DNA of 64,000 bases from PALSA-894 sp963734185 (GTDB lineage: Bacteria > Pseudomonadota > Alphaproteobacteria > Rhizobiales > Xanthobacteraceae): NCBI GenBank assembly GCA_963734185.1, contig CAVTGA010000002.1, positions 372,001-436,000 on the forward strand, given 5' to 3'. Both the position numbers and the translations under genes were made by a program. Below, piece by piece: positions 8,066 to 16,884 of the stretch (positions within the stretch are counted from its first letter, which is position 1; every line of letters begins with the position of its first letter). Below the pieces are notes generated by a model that did not search any database, was not told the DNA's origin, and saw only the letters and a list, made by a program, of their open reading frames with translations.

Positions 8066-9382
8066 ATGACTGCAAATTCCAGCGCCCGCCGAGGGGGCGA
8101 GCAAGGCCGTGCGGCCGCAGGACCAGCCACCCGAATTATCGCATGTGCGCACCGGTTCCGCCGCGACGAAGCCGGCAGCTACCTGGTCGTCAGCGGCATG
8201 CTGATGCCGGCGCTGCTCGGGATCGTCGGCCTCGGGACCGAAGGCGGCATGTGGTACGTCAAGCACCGGGCGATGCTCGACGCCGCCGACTCCGCGGCCG
8301 TGAGCGCCGCGGCCGCCTACTATGTCGAAGGAAATACCAGCAACATCACGACACAGGCGCGCTCGGTCACGGCGAGCTACGGGTTCGCCGACGGGGCCAA
8401 CAACGTCACCGTCACGGTCAATCAACCGCCGACCTCGGGAACGCACACCACGACGCCGAAGGCGGTCGAGGTGATCATCAGCCAGCCGCAGACCCGGCTG
8501 TTTTCCGCGCTGTGGAGCAATTCGCCGCTCGTCGTCCGCGCGCGCTCGGTTGCGGTCGCCGAAGGCGGCAAGGGCTGCGTCGTCGCGCTCGACCCGAGCG
8601 CGAGCGGCGCGATCACGCTGCAGGGCAATCCGCAGGTCAATCTCGAAGGCTGCAGCATGTACGACAATTCGAGCAACGGCTCGGCGCTGACCGTGGGCGG
8701 CTCCTCCACGCTGTCGGCAGAGTTGGTCAACGTGGTCGGCGGCATCTCGGGTGGCGCCGCGATCACCACCGAAAAGGGGATCGCGACCGGCGTGTCGCCG
8801 ATCGCGGATCCCTACGCCAGCGCCTCCTATCCGTCGTTCACCGGCTGCGACCACACGAACTACTCCGCCAAGACGACGGTGACGATCAGCCCGGGTGTCT
8901 ATTGCAACGGTCTCGACCTCAATGCCAACGCCAACGTCACGATGAACCCCGGCATCTACTACATCAACAAGGGCAGCCTGAAGGTGAATGGCGGCGCGGT
9001 GCTGACCGGCACCGGCGTCACGCTCGTGTTCACGTCGAACAGCGGAACCGACTACGCCACGGCGACGATCAACGGCGGCGCCAATGTGCATCTGACGGCG
9101 CCGACCACGGGTCCGACGGCCGGCATCGTCGTGTTCGGCGACCGCGACATGACCGTCAACACGCCACTGAAATTCACCGGCGGATCGAACCAGATACTCA
9201 CCGGCGCGATCTATGCGGCCAAGGGTGCGGTCGACTACGCAGGCGGCGCGCTCGGCGACAACGGCTGTCTGCAGGTCGTTGCCAACACCATCAGCTTCGT
9301 CGGCAACGCTAAATTCAAGGTGAAGTGCGACGGTACCGGCACGCGGCCGATCGCATCCTCGGTCGCCCGGCTGGTGGAGTGA
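8066..9382 (+). CDS. TadG-like pilus assembly protein (DUF2134/Flp pilus-associated)
   Basis: A 438-residue envelope protein. An arginine-rich N-terminus leads into a FRRDEAGSYLVVSGMLMPALLGIVG hydrophobic helix of the TadE/TadG type, which anchors it in the membrane. The long exported part is rich in Gly, Asn, Ser and Thr with repeat-like stretches that suggest a beta-rich or adhesive fold, plus scattered cysteines. The ATG at 8066 follows an AGAGGA and gives the classical N-terminus. The upstream extension crosses a palindromic repeat and is rejected. It is the first gene of the pilus cluster. Confidence 0.8.
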   Translation: MTANSSARRGGEQGRAAAGPATRIIACAHRFRRDEAGSYLVVSGMLMPALLGIVGLGTEGGMWYVKHRAMLDAADSAAVSAAAAYYVEGNTSNITTQARSVTASYGFADGANNVTVTVNQPPTSGTHTTTPKAVEVIISQPQTRLFSALWSNSPLVVRARSVAVAEGGKGCVVALDPSASGAITLQGNPQVNLEGCSMYDNSSNGSALTVGGSSTLSAELVNVVGGISGGAAITTEKGIATGVSPIADPYASASYPSFTGCDHTNYSAKTTVTISPGVYCNGLDLNANANVTMNPGIYYINKGSLKVNGGAVLTGTGVTLVFTSNSGTDYATATINGGANVHLTAPTTGPTAGIVVFGDRDMTVNTPLKFTGGSNQILTGAIYAAKGAVDYAGGALGDNGCLQVVANTISFVGNAKFKVKCDGTGTRPIASSVARLVE

Positions 9383-9386
9383 AGCG

Positions 9387-9857
9387 ATGATGGTGCCGTT
9401 GCTGCCGGCGCGGCTGCTTCGCCGGCTCGCCGCAAACGAGGATGGTGTGGCCGCGGTGGAGTTCGGCGCGCTGATACCGATCTTCGCGCTGATCCTGATC
9501 TGCACCGCGGATTTCGGCCTCGGCTTCCATACCAAGATGCAGGTGCAGACCGCCGCCCAGGCGGGCGCCGCCTATGCGATATCGCGCGGCTACAACGGCA
9601 GCGGCATCACCAGCGCCATCACCGCGGCGACCCACGCCACGAGCATTCAGGCGGAACCGGCGCCGCAGCAGTTCTGCGGCTGCGCAACCGGCACCAGCAC
9701 GACCGTGGTCACCTGCGGCACCTCGTGCCCGGGCGGCGCGCCGTCCGGCACCTACGTGAGGGCGTCGGCACGCGCCACCTACACGACCCTGCTGCCCTAT
9801 CCGGGACTTCCAACGACCTTCGACTTCACTGCGCAATCGACGGTTCGGATCCAGTGA
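9387..9857 (+). CDS. tadE: TadE-family minor pseudopilin-like protein
   Basis: A 156-residue protein with the TadE signature: a short basic leader, then NEDGVAAVEFGALIPIFALI, where the Glu follows the processing region of pseudopilins. A single helix anchors it, with an exported C-terminal domain containing a CGC...CGTSC cysteine cluster. It probably primes or caps the Flp pilus. The stop TGA overlaps the next ATG (TGATG), so the genes are coupled. Confidence 0.82.
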   Translation: MMVPLLPARLLRRLAANEDGVAAVEFGALIPIFALILICTADFGLGFHTKMQVQTAAQAGAAYAISRGYNGSGITSAITAATHATSIQAEPAPQQFCGCATGTSTTVVTCGTSCPGGAPSGTYVRASARATYTTLLPYPGLPTTFDFTAQSTVRIQ

Positions 9858-10231
9858 TGCTCCGATTGATCCGCGATTGCCGCGCTTCCACCGCCGTCGA
9901 ATTCGGCCTCACCGCGCCGGTTTTCTTCATGGCGCTGATGGCGGCGATCGAGTTCGGACTGCTGATGTGGACGCAGCTCGGCCTGCAGCACGCGAGCGAG
10001 ATGGCCGCGCGCTGCGCGAGCGTCAATTCGGCGATCTGCGGGAGTGCATCGACGACCCAGAGCTACGCGGTCACGCAGGCCTTCGGGCTCGGCCTGCCGA
10101 CCTCGACCTTCACCGTCGCCACCGCGGCGTGCGGCAGCCAAGTGACGGCGAACCACAACTTCGCATTCATCGCGTCGTACTTCGGCGCCCCCACGATGGC
10201 GCTCGCCGCAAGGGCCTGCTTCCCGAAGTAA
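9857..10231 (+). CDS. Second TadE-family pseudopilin-like protein (TadF position)
   Basis: A 124-residue TadE-like protein with the leader RDCRASTAVEFGLTAPVFF and one N-terminal helix (about residues 13-40). The periplasmic part has four cysteines. Start ATG 9857 overlaps the previous stop. Two consecutive TadE-like genes are common in alphaproteobacterial Tad loci. Whether this one is functionally TadF cannot be decided from sequence alone. Confidence 0.8.
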   Translation: MLRLIRDCRASTAVEFGLTAPVFFMALMAAIEFGLLMWTQLGLQHASEMAARCASVNSAICGSASTTQSYAVTQAFGLGLPTSTFTVATAACGSQVTANHNFAFIASYFGAPTMALAARACFPK

Positions 10232-10247
10232 AATCGCGCGGTCGCGA

Positions 10248-10262
10248 TTAACGCGCCATAAA
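10248..10262 (+). promoter_or_regulatory. Possible CtrA-like half-matched site upstream of cpaB
   Basis: TTAA, seven bases, then TAAA (10248-10262) is one mismatch from the TTAA-N7-TTAA box by which CtrA controls pilus genes in several alphaproteobacteria. It lies in the 149-base A/T-richer gap before cpaB, a plausible promoter location. A single imperfect match is weak evidence. Confidence 0.2.
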
Positions 10263-10380
10263 GCATAGATCTTCACAGCGCGTTAAACATAGGCAAAACC
10301 CGCGCTTCTATTTCATCAAGAATTCAGCTTCCACCCGCATTTTCGAGGCGAAAGACAACAATCCGGCTTCGCGTCAGGGG

Positions 10381-11259
10381 ATGGCCGTGCGCAAGAACAC
10401 GCTCGTCATGGTCGGCATCGCGGTCGTGTTCGGACTGCTTGCCGTCTTCGTCGCGCAGTCGTGGCTCAACTATCAGAACGAGTTGCGGCTCAAGAGCATG
10501 GAGCCGAAGACCAAGCCGATCGCGACGCGCACCATCGTGGTCGCCGCCAACCCGCTGCGCTTCGGCATGCCGATCTCCGCCGACAACCTGCGCGAGGTGG
10601 CCTGGCCCGAGCAGGCGATTCCGGCCGGCACCTTCACCTCGATCGCGGAAGCGACCGCCGGGGGGAAACGCATCGTGCTCGCTTCGATCGAGCGCAACGA
10701 GCCGCTGCTGCGCGTCAAGATCACCGGTCCCGGACAGAAGGCAACCTTGTCGGCCGTGATCCAGGACGGGATGCGCGCGGTCACGGTGCGCGTCAACGAC
10801 GTCGAGGGCGTGGCCGGCTTCGTACTGCCGGGCGATCACGTCGACGTGCTGCTCACGCGTCAGGCCGAGCGCGCCAACGGCACCAACGACGTAGTGCTGC
10901 AGAACACGCGCGTACTGGCGATCGACCAGCTCGCCGACGACGCGACCGACAAGCCGACGATCGCGAAGGCCGTCACGCTCGAGGTCGACACCATCGCGGC
11001 ACAGAAGCTCGCGCTCGCGAGCTCGCTCGGCACCCTGTCGCTGATGCTGCGGCGCGCCGGCGAACTGCACATCGCTGGCACGCGGCGCATCACCACCAGC
11101 GACCTCAGCAACACCGAAGTGATGACGCGCGCGCCGAACACCAAGTCCTTCGCCAAGGTGTCGGTCACCCGCGCCACGCAGAAGCAGGAATACAACGTGC
11201 CGGCGGAAGCCGGCGATTGGCGCGAGGCCGCCGAAACGGCGCCGGCTGCCAAGCCATGA
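10381..11259 (+). CDS. cpaB: Flp pilus assembly protein CpaB/RcpC
   Basis: A 292-residue periplasmic protein anchored by an N-terminal helix (about residues 8-27). The SAF-type domain follows (IVVAANPLRFGMPISADNLR) and then the RcpC domain with DVEGVAGFVLPGDHVDVLLT, the family hallmark. It connects the inner-membrane platform to the secretin. The gene begins after a short promoter-bearing gap and is followed directly by cpaC, so it may head its own transcript. Confidence 0.9.
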   Translation: MAVRKNTLVMVGIAVVFGLLAVFVAQSWLNYQNELRLKSMEPKTKPIATRTIVVAANPLRFGMPISADNLREVAWPEQAIPAGTFTSIAEATAGGKRIVLASIERNEPLLRVKITGPGQKATLSAVIQDGMRAVTVRVNDVEGVAGFVLPGDHVDVLLTRQAERANGTNDVVLQNTRVLAIDQLADDATDKPTIAKAVTLEVDTIAAQKLALASSLGTLSLMLRRAGELHIAGTRRITTSDLSNTEVMTRAPNTKSFAKVSVTRATQKQEYNVPAEAGDWREAAETAPAAKP

Positions 11260-11281
11260 GTTTCGGGGAAGGGGCCGTGTG

Positions 11282-12718
11282 ATGGGGACGAATGACCGGA
11301 CGGGACGCGCTGGCGCGTCCGTAGCGTCGATGCGCAACGCCTGCGTGGCGCTCGCGCTCGGCATGCTGGCGCCGCTCGGGCTCGGATCTGCCGGCAACGC
11401 GCAGGCGCGCGAGATCGAGCTCACCGCGGCCAAGAACTCGGCGGTGGTGCGCATCCCGGTCGGCAAGTCGGAAAGCGTGCGCACCGACACCAGCTTCGCC
11501 GACATCGTGGTCGGCGACCCCGAGATCGCCGACGCGGTGCCGCTGACCGACCGCTCGCTCTCGGTGCTGGCCAAGAAGATCGGCACCACGCGCGTCTCGA
11601 TCTACGCCGAGGGCAAGAAGCTGGTCGGCGTGTTCGACATCGAAGTGTCCTACGACACCACGCGGCTCGGCGCGGAGCTGGCCGAGCGCTTCCCCAAGGC
11701 GCGCTTCCGCGTCTCCTCGGTGAACGGCCGCATCATGCTGACCGGCACTGCGCCCGACGCCATGACGCTCGACCGCGCCATCACCATCGCCAAGCAGTTC
11801 GGCGCCGACGTGATCAACTCGGTGCGCGTGTCGCAGTCGCAGCAGGTCATGCTCGAGGTGCGCTTCGTCGAAGCCTCGCGCTCCGCGGGGCGCGATCTCG
11901 GCATCAACTGGGACGTGGCGGCGAACAACTTCACCGCCAATCTCGGCACCGTCGGACTGGTCTCGGGCGCGGCGCCGTTCGGCACGATCGTCGGGCGGCT
12001 GCTCGGCAGCGGCGTCACCGCCGACGCGCTGGTGCGCGCGCTCGAGGAGCGCGGGCTGGCGCGCCGGCTGGCCGAGCCGAACCTGGTGGCGCTCTCGGGC
12101 GACACCGCGAGCTTCCTCGCCGGCGGCGAGTTCCCCATTCCCGTCTCCGCCTCGCTCGGTCAGGTCACGGTCGAGTTCAAGAAGTTCGGCGTCGGCCTCG
12201 CCTTCACGCCGACCGTGCTGGAGAACGGCGTCATCAACCTCAAGATCGAGCCGGAGGTGAGCCAGCTCGATCCGACCACGACCATCGCGATCGGCGGCAT
12301 CACCATCCCGAGCCTGATCGTGCGGCGCGCCAACACCACGGTGGAGCTGCGTGACGGGCAGAGCTTCGCCATCGCCGGCCTGCTGCAGTCGATCAGCACC
12401 GCGGACCAGAAGCAGCTGCCCTGGCTCGGCGACATCCCGATCATCGGCGCGCTGATGCGCAGCGCCTCCTATCAGAAGAAGGAGACCGACCTCGTCATCA
12501 TCGTGACGCCGCGCCTGGTGCGCCCGGCGCGGCCGGGCGACGTGCTGCGCACGCCGTTCGACAATGCGGAGCCGGCCAACGACGCCGAGTTCTTCCTGCT
12601 CGGGCGCGCCGAGATCACGCCGTCGCTGGCGCGCAAGCTCAAGGGCGGGCCCGAGGGAAGGCCGCAGATCGGCCACATGCTCAACGTGCGCAAGGGGGTC
12701 ACCTATGTGGCGAACTGA
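11282..12718 (+). CDS. cpaC: Flp pilus secretin CpaC/RcpA
   Basis: A 478-residue outer-membrane secretin through which the pilus exits. It has a Sec signal peptide ending about NAQA-RE, then N-terminal domains with IVVGDPEIADAVPLTDRSLSV and a BON-like region. The secretin core (about residues 230-420) has GEFPIPV, FKKFGVGLAFTPTV and VELRDGQSFAIAGLL. ATG 11282 is taken. A GTG lies directly before it, and either start is served by the GGGGAAGGGG upstream. The last 14 bases overlap the next gene. Confidence 0.92.
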   Translation: MGTNDRTGRAGASVASMRNACVALALGMLAPLGLGSAGNAQAREIELTAAKNSAVVRIPVGKSESVRTDTSFADIVVGDPEIADAVPLTDRSLSVLAKKIGTTRVSIYAEGKKLVGVFDIEVSYDTTRLGAELAERFPKARFRVSSVNGRIMLTGTAPDAMTLDRAITIAKQFGADVINSVRVSQSQQVMLEVRFVEASRSAGRDLGINWDVAANNFTANLGTVGLVSGAAPFGTIVGRLLGSGVTADALVRALEERGLARRLAEPNLVALSGDTASFLAGGEFPIPVSASLGQVTVEFKKFGVGLAFTPTVLENGVINLKIEPEVSQLDPTTTIAIGGITIPSLIVRRANTTVELRDGQSFAIAGLLQSISTADQKQLPWLGDIPIIGALMRSASYQKKETDLVIIVTPRLVRPARPGDVLRTPFDNAEPANDAEFFLLGRAEITPSLARKLKGGPEGRPQIGHMLNVRKGVTYVAN

Positions 12719-13028
12719 CGTGACCGCGCGCCGCCGCGCGCTTGCGCTTGCGCTCTGCGCCGCCGGCCTCGGCGGCTGCTCGGCCGACCTCTATCTCGAC
12801 CGCCGCAACACCGTGAGCTTCGCGGCCGGCGACGCCCCGGCGGCCAACGCCGTCACCCACATGGTCGACCCGTGGCCGCGCGAGGCGAGCAACCGCAACA
12901 TCGAATTCAACGGCGAGCGCATGCAGAGCGCCGCCGAGCGCTATCGCACCGGCAAGACCACGCCGCTCTCCACCACCGGCACCAGCTCGGTGCAATACAC
13001 CCCGGTGCTGGCGCCGACGTCGAAATGA
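12705..13028 (+). CDS. Small lipoprotein in the CpaD position of the pilus locus
   Basis: A 107-residue predicted lipoprotein. A basic start and hydrophobic helix run to the lipobox LGGC (about residue 25), and the rest is polar. The segment AANAVTHMVDPWPREASNRN resembles the proline/tryptophan region of CpaD-type proteins. The protein is much shorter than typical CpaD (about 200 residues) and lacks its C-terminal half. It begins inside the cpaC end. It is likely a pilotin or outer-membrane accessory. The CpaD relation is inference. Confidence 0.7.
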   Translation: MWRTDVTARRRALALALCAAGLGGCSADLYLDRRNTVSFAAGDAPAANAVTHMVDPWPREASNRNIEFNGERMQSAAERYRTGKTTPLSTTGTSSVQYTPVLAPTSK

Positions 13029-13155
13029 CGGCGGACCGAACGAACCGCGATGCAGGCAACGGAGACGGCAGAAAAAGCTTAAGCGACAGCCCGGCGGGGA
13101 GAACGGAAAACCGTCGTTTCGCCGGAGCTGATGGGGAACAAGTCAAACCGAGTGA

Positions 13156-14385
13156 ATGAAGTCCATGTTCGGCAATTCCAAGCAAGCCGCCAGCAGGGCG
13201 CGCGTCGTCGCCCAGAGCCGCGATGCCGATTTCGAGCGCCTGGTGCGCTCGACCTTCGGCATGGATGCCAAGGTCGACCTGTCATTGGTCACGGGCCAGT
13301 TCTGCGAGCTCGAACGCAAGCTCGATGCCGCCGAGGCCTCGGTGGTGATCGTCGATATCGATCCGGCGCGCGAGGCGGATCTCGCCGCGCTGCAATCCTT
13401 CACCCAGCGGCTCAACGGCTGGCCGCCGGTGATCGTCGCCATTCCGGCCTTCGACGTGACGCTCGGCCGCCGGCTGTTGCAGATGCGCGTCGCCGACTTC
13501 GTGGTGAAGCCGGTGCAGGCGCTCGACCTGGTGCGCGCCTGCGCGCGCGCCGCGCAGGACACCAAGGCGGGCGCCGCGGGCGAAGCCAAGATCTTCACCT
13601 TCCTCCCCGCCGCCGGCGGCGTGGGCTTGACCACGCTCGCGGTCGAGACCGCGATGCTGCTGATGCGCAACGGCGAGCGCGACCAAACCTCGACCTGCCT
13701 GGTCGACCTCGATTTCCAGCACGGCTCGTGCTGCGACTATCTCGACCTCGAACCGCGGCTCGACCTCGGCGAGATCGAGCCGCGCCCCGAACGCCTCGAC
13801 CGCCAGCTGCTCGAGGTCATGCTTTCGCATCACGCGTCGGGCCTGGCCGTGATCGCGGCGCCGAGCCGTCCGGCGGAGATGCGCTCGTTCGACTTCGAGG
13901 TGGTGACGCGCCTGCTCGACCTGGTGGCGGCGCACTTCAACAACGTCGTGATCGACGTGCCGCGCACCTGGTTCCCGTGGACCGACAGCGTGCTGATCGG
14001 CTCGAACCGGCTGTTCATCGTCACCGAGATGACGGTCCCGGGCGTGAAGCACGCCAAGCAGCTGGTCGAGGTCATCCGCGAGCGCCTCGCCGACGGGCCG
14101 ACGCCGGAGGTCATCGTCAACCGTTTCGAGCAGCGCATGTTCGGAACCGGGCTGCGCCGCGCCGACATCGAGCAGGCGCTCGGCAGCACGCTCGCCTGCA
14201 CCATCCCGAACAACTTCCGCCTGGTGAGCGAGGCGATCGACCGCGGCGTGCCGCTGGACGAGATCAAGACCGGCAACAACGTCTCCGGCGCCCTGAAGAA
14301 GCTCATCATCCCGCAGCCGAGCGCCAAGCCGGCGGCGCGGCCCTCGCTGGTCGAGGGCGTGCGCAGTCTCGCGTTCGCGCGCTAG
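13156..14385 (+). CDS. cpaE: Pilus localisation ATPase-like protein CpaE/TadZ
   Basis: A 409-residue cytoplasmic protein that positions the Tad machine at the pole. An atypical receiver-like domain (about residues 15-135) is followed by a MinD/ParA-like domain. The Walker A equivalent, FLPAAGGVGLTTLAVE, lacks the usual signature lysine, as is common in TadZ/CpaE. The CLVDLDFQHGSCCDYLDL block keeps the Walker A' aspartates, and NNVVIDVPRTW is the Walker B-like strand. A short gap containing a palindromic repeat separates it from cpaF. Confidence 0.9.
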   Translation: MKSMFGNSKQAASRARVVAQSRDADFERLVRSTFGMDAKVDLSLVTGQFCELERKLDAAEASVVIVDIDPAREADLAALQSFTQRLNGWPPVIVAIPAFDVTLGRRLLQMRVADFVVKPVQALDLVRACARAAQDTKAGAAGEAKIFTFLPAAGGVGLTTLAVETAMLLMRNGERDQTSTCLVDLDFQHGSCCDYLDLEPRLDLGEIEPRPERLDRQLLEVMLSHHASGLAVIAAPSRPAEMRSFDFEVVTRLLDLVAAHFNNVVIDVPRTWFPWTDSVLIGSNRLFIVTEMTVPGVKHAKQLVEVIRERLADGPTPEVIVNRFEQRMFGTGLRRADIEQALGSTLACTIPNNFRLVSEAIDRGVPLDEIKTGNNVSGALKKLIIPQPSAKPAARPSLVEGVRSLAFAR

Positions 14386-14387
14386 CG

Positions 14388-14433
14388 CATGATCCCGAAA
14401 AGTGGAAACCGGCTTTCGGAAAAGATCATGCGC
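14388..14433. repeat. Palindromic intergenic repeat between cpaE and cpaF
   Basis: A 46-base palindrome of the GCATGATC...AAAGTGG...GGAAAAGATCATGCG type, abundant in Hyphomicrobiales intergenic regions. It lies inside the pilus operon, so it is transcribed and could form a processing or stabilising hairpin. Confidence 0.75.
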
Positions 14434-14471
14434 AAACAAGAAACTCGATCGGTCTAAACACGAGGGTCTAC

Positions 14472-15911
14472 ATGCTCGGCCGTTTCACCATGCGCCGCAT
14501 CGCCGCTCCGGAGCCCGCTCCGGCGCCAGCCGCAGCCCACGCCGCGCCGCTCGCCGCCGAGACCGTGGTCGAGGCCCCGCGCCTGGTCCCGGCGATCGAG
14601 CCGCCGCAGCCCGCGGCGGCGACGGTCGCCTCCTCGCTCGCCGCCAAGCTGCTCGACGCCAAGGTCCGCCTGCACCGCCGCCTGATCGAGGAGATCAACC
14701 TCTCAGCGATCGAGAAGGTGCCGGAAGGCGAGGTGCGGCGGCAGATCGCCGCGCTGGTGCAGCAATACGTCGTGGCCGAGCGCATCGCCCTCAACGCGCA
14801 GGAGCTCGACGACTTCGTCGACGAGATCATCGACGAGATGACCGGCCTCGGCCCGATCGAGCCGCTGCTCAAGGACCCAAGCATCAACGACATCCTGATC
14901 AACGGCCACGAATGCGTCTACATCGAGCGCGCCGGCGTGCTCGAGCCGACGCCGGTCAAGTTCAAGGACGAGGCGCACCTGCTGCGCATCGTGAACAAGA
15001 TCGTCTCGGCGGTCGGCCGGCGGGTGGATGAATCGCAGCCGCTGTGCGACGCGCGCCTGCTCGACGGCTCGCGCATCAACATCGCGGTCAGGCCGATCGC
15101 GGTCGACGGCCCGCTGGTCTCGATCCGCAAGTTCTCCAAGAAGCCGTTCAATCTCAAGAAGCTGGTCGACATCAACGCGCTCCGCCCGCCGATGGCCGAG
15201 GTGCTGGCGGCCGCCGTCAACGCGCGCATCACGACGATCATCTCGGGCGGCACCGGCTCGGGCAAGACCACCATGCTCAACGCGCTGTCGGCGTTCATCT
15301 CCGACAAGGAGCGCTTGGTCACCATCGAGGACGCGGCCGAGCTGCAGCTGCAGCAGCCGCACGTCGGCCGCATGGAGACGCGCCCACCCAACGTCGAAGG
15401 CAAGGGCGAGATCCGCCAGCGCGAGCTGGTCAAAAACGCGCTGCGCATGCGCCCCGACCGCATCATCCTCGGCGAGTGCCGCGGCGAGGAAGCCTTCGAC
15501 ATGCTGCAGGCCATGAACACGGGCCACGAGGGCTCGATGGCGACGATCCACGCCAATACGCCGCGCGACGCGATCTCGCGCCTCGAGCAGATGATCGGCA
15601 TGGCCGGCATGCCGATGACGATCGCCTCGGTGCGCGGCCAGATCTCGGCCGCCATCCGCGTCATCGTGCAGCTGCAGCGCCTGTCCGACGGCAAGCGGCG
15701 CGTCACCTCGATCGCCGAGATCACCGGGCTCGAAGGCGACATCCTGCAGATGCAGGAGATCTACAAGTTCGTGCGCACCGGCACCGCCGACGACGGCAGC
15801 GTGCAGGGCCACTTCCACGCGACCGGGGTGCGGCCGCGCTTCCTCGCCGAACTCACCGCCCGCGGCATCAGCATCCCGGGCGCCTACTTCGACCCGACCA
15901 AACCGCTGTAG
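14472..15911 (+). CDS. cpaF: Flp pilus assembly ATPase CpaF/TadA
   Basis: A 479-residue secretion ATPase that drives pilus assembly from the cytoplasm. An Ala/Pro-rich N-terminal tail (about 60 residues) precedes the N-terminal domain with LGPIEPLLKDPSINDILING. The RecA-like core has Walker A GGTGSGKTT, the Asp box VTIEDAAELQL, Walker B RIILGECRGEEA and the His box GHEGSMATIHANTPRDA. The ATG at 14472 begins after a repeat-bearing gap. An in-frame extension upstream crosses cpaE and is rejected. tadB follows after five bases. Confidence 0.95.
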   Translation: MLGRFTMRRIAAPEPAPAPAAAHAAPLAAETVVEAPRLVPAIEPPQPAAATVASSLAAKLLDAKVRLHRRLIEEINLSAIEKVPEGEVRRQIAALVQQYVVAERIALNAQELDDFVDEIIDEMTGLGPIEPLLKDPSINDILINGHECVYIERAGVLEPTPVKFKDEAHLLRIVNKIVSAVGRRVDESQPLCDARLLDGSRINIAVRPIAVDGPLVSIRKFSKKPFNLKKLVDINALRPPMAEVLAAAVNARITTIISGGTGSGKTTMLNALSAFISDKERLVTIEDAAELQLQQPHVGRMETRPPNVEGKGEIRQRELVKNALRMRPDRIILGECRGEEAFDMLQAMNTGHEGSMATIHANTPRDAISRLEQMIGMAGMPMTIASVRGQISAAIRVIVQLQRLSDGKRRVTSIAEITGLEGDILQMQEIYKFVRTGTADDGSVQGHFHATGVRPRFLAELTARGISIPGAYFDPTKPL

Positions 15912-15916
15912 CCGCC

Positions 15917-16882
15917 ATGTTCGAATTCGACTCCACGACATTGGTGGTGGCGTTCGCGGCGATCTCGGTCGTGCTGTTCGCCGAGGCGATCTACCTGCTC
16001 GGCTTCTCGACCGCGTCGTACCGCAGCCGCGTCAACCGCCGCCTCAAATTGATGAAGAACGAGCCGGACCGCGAAAGCATCCTGATTCAGCTGCGGCGCG
16101 AGCGCGGGCTCACCAGCGACGGCCTGTTCCGTTCCGGCATGCACTGGTGCAACCGCCTGCTGCTCGAATCCGGCATGACCATGAGCGCGTGGTGGCTGCT
16201 CGTCATTGCACTGGTCGCCGCCGGCGGCGCGTATATCGGCGTTTCGGCCTTCCGCGAGGATGCCCTTCAAGCCGGCATCGCGGCCGCGAGCGCCGCCATC
16301 TCCATTCCCTTCGCGCTACTGCGCTTCATGCGCAAGCGCCGCCATAGCCGGTTCAGCGCGCAGTTTCCCGACGCCATGGACATCATCGTGCGTAGCTTGC
16401 GCGCCGGCCATCCGGTCCCGGTCGCGATCGGCATGGTGGCGCAGGAACTGCCCGATCCGATCGGCACCGAGTTCGGCATCGCGGCCGACGAGATCACCTA
16501 CGGCGCCGACGTCGAGACGGCGATGCGCAACCTCTACTTCCGTGTCGGCCAGGAGGATCTGCCGCTGTTCGTCACCGCGGTGGCGATCCAGGGCTCGACC
16601 GGCGGCAATCTGAGCGAAATCCTGCAGAACCTGTCCACCGTCATCCGCCTGCGCTTCAAGATGCGGCGCAAGATCAAGGCGCTCTCGGCCGAGGGCAAGT
16701 TCTCCTCGCTGTTCCTGTCCGGCCTGCCGGTCGGCATCTTCTTCCTGCTCAACCTGGTGGCGCCCGACTACTACGCCAGCGTCTGGAACCAGCCGGCGAC
16801 CCAGATCGGGCTGAGCGTGGCCGGGACCTGGATGGGGATCGGCAACGTGTTCATGTACAAGATGTGCAATTTCAGGATCTAG
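15917..16882 (+). CDS. tadB: Pilus inner-membrane platform protein TadB
   Basis: A 321-residue GspF-family polytopic protein with an N-terminal helix, two mid-protein helices (about residues 95-140) and a C-terminal pair. The cytoplasmic GspF domain contains FPDAMDIIVRSLRAGHPV and AVAIQGSTGGNLSEILQNL. It forms the assembly platform with TadC above the CpaF ATPase. It starts five bases after the cpaF stop, and tadC begins two bases after its own stop. Confidence 0.92.
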   Translation: MFEFDSTTLVVAFAAISVVLFAEAIYLLGFSTASYRSRVNRRLKLMKNEPDRESILIQLRRERGLTSDGLFRSGMHWCNRLLLESGMTMSAWWLLVIALVAAGGAYIGVSAFREDALQAGIAAASAAISIPFALLRFMRKRRHSRFSAQFPDAMDIIVRSLRAGHPVPVAIGMVAQELPDPIGTEFGIAADEITYGADVETAMRNLYFRVGQEDLPLFVTAVAIQGSTGGNLSEILQNLSTVIRLRFKMRRKIKALSAEGKFSSLFLSGLPVGIFFLLNLVAPDYYASVWNQPATQIGLSVAGTWMGIGNVFMYKMCNFRI

Positions 16883-16884
16883 AC

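Noticed and set aside
13131..14471. N-terminal extension of CpaF by 447 residues
   Set aside because: Entirely overlaps cpaE in another frame and crosses a palindromic repeat; the family start is at 14472.
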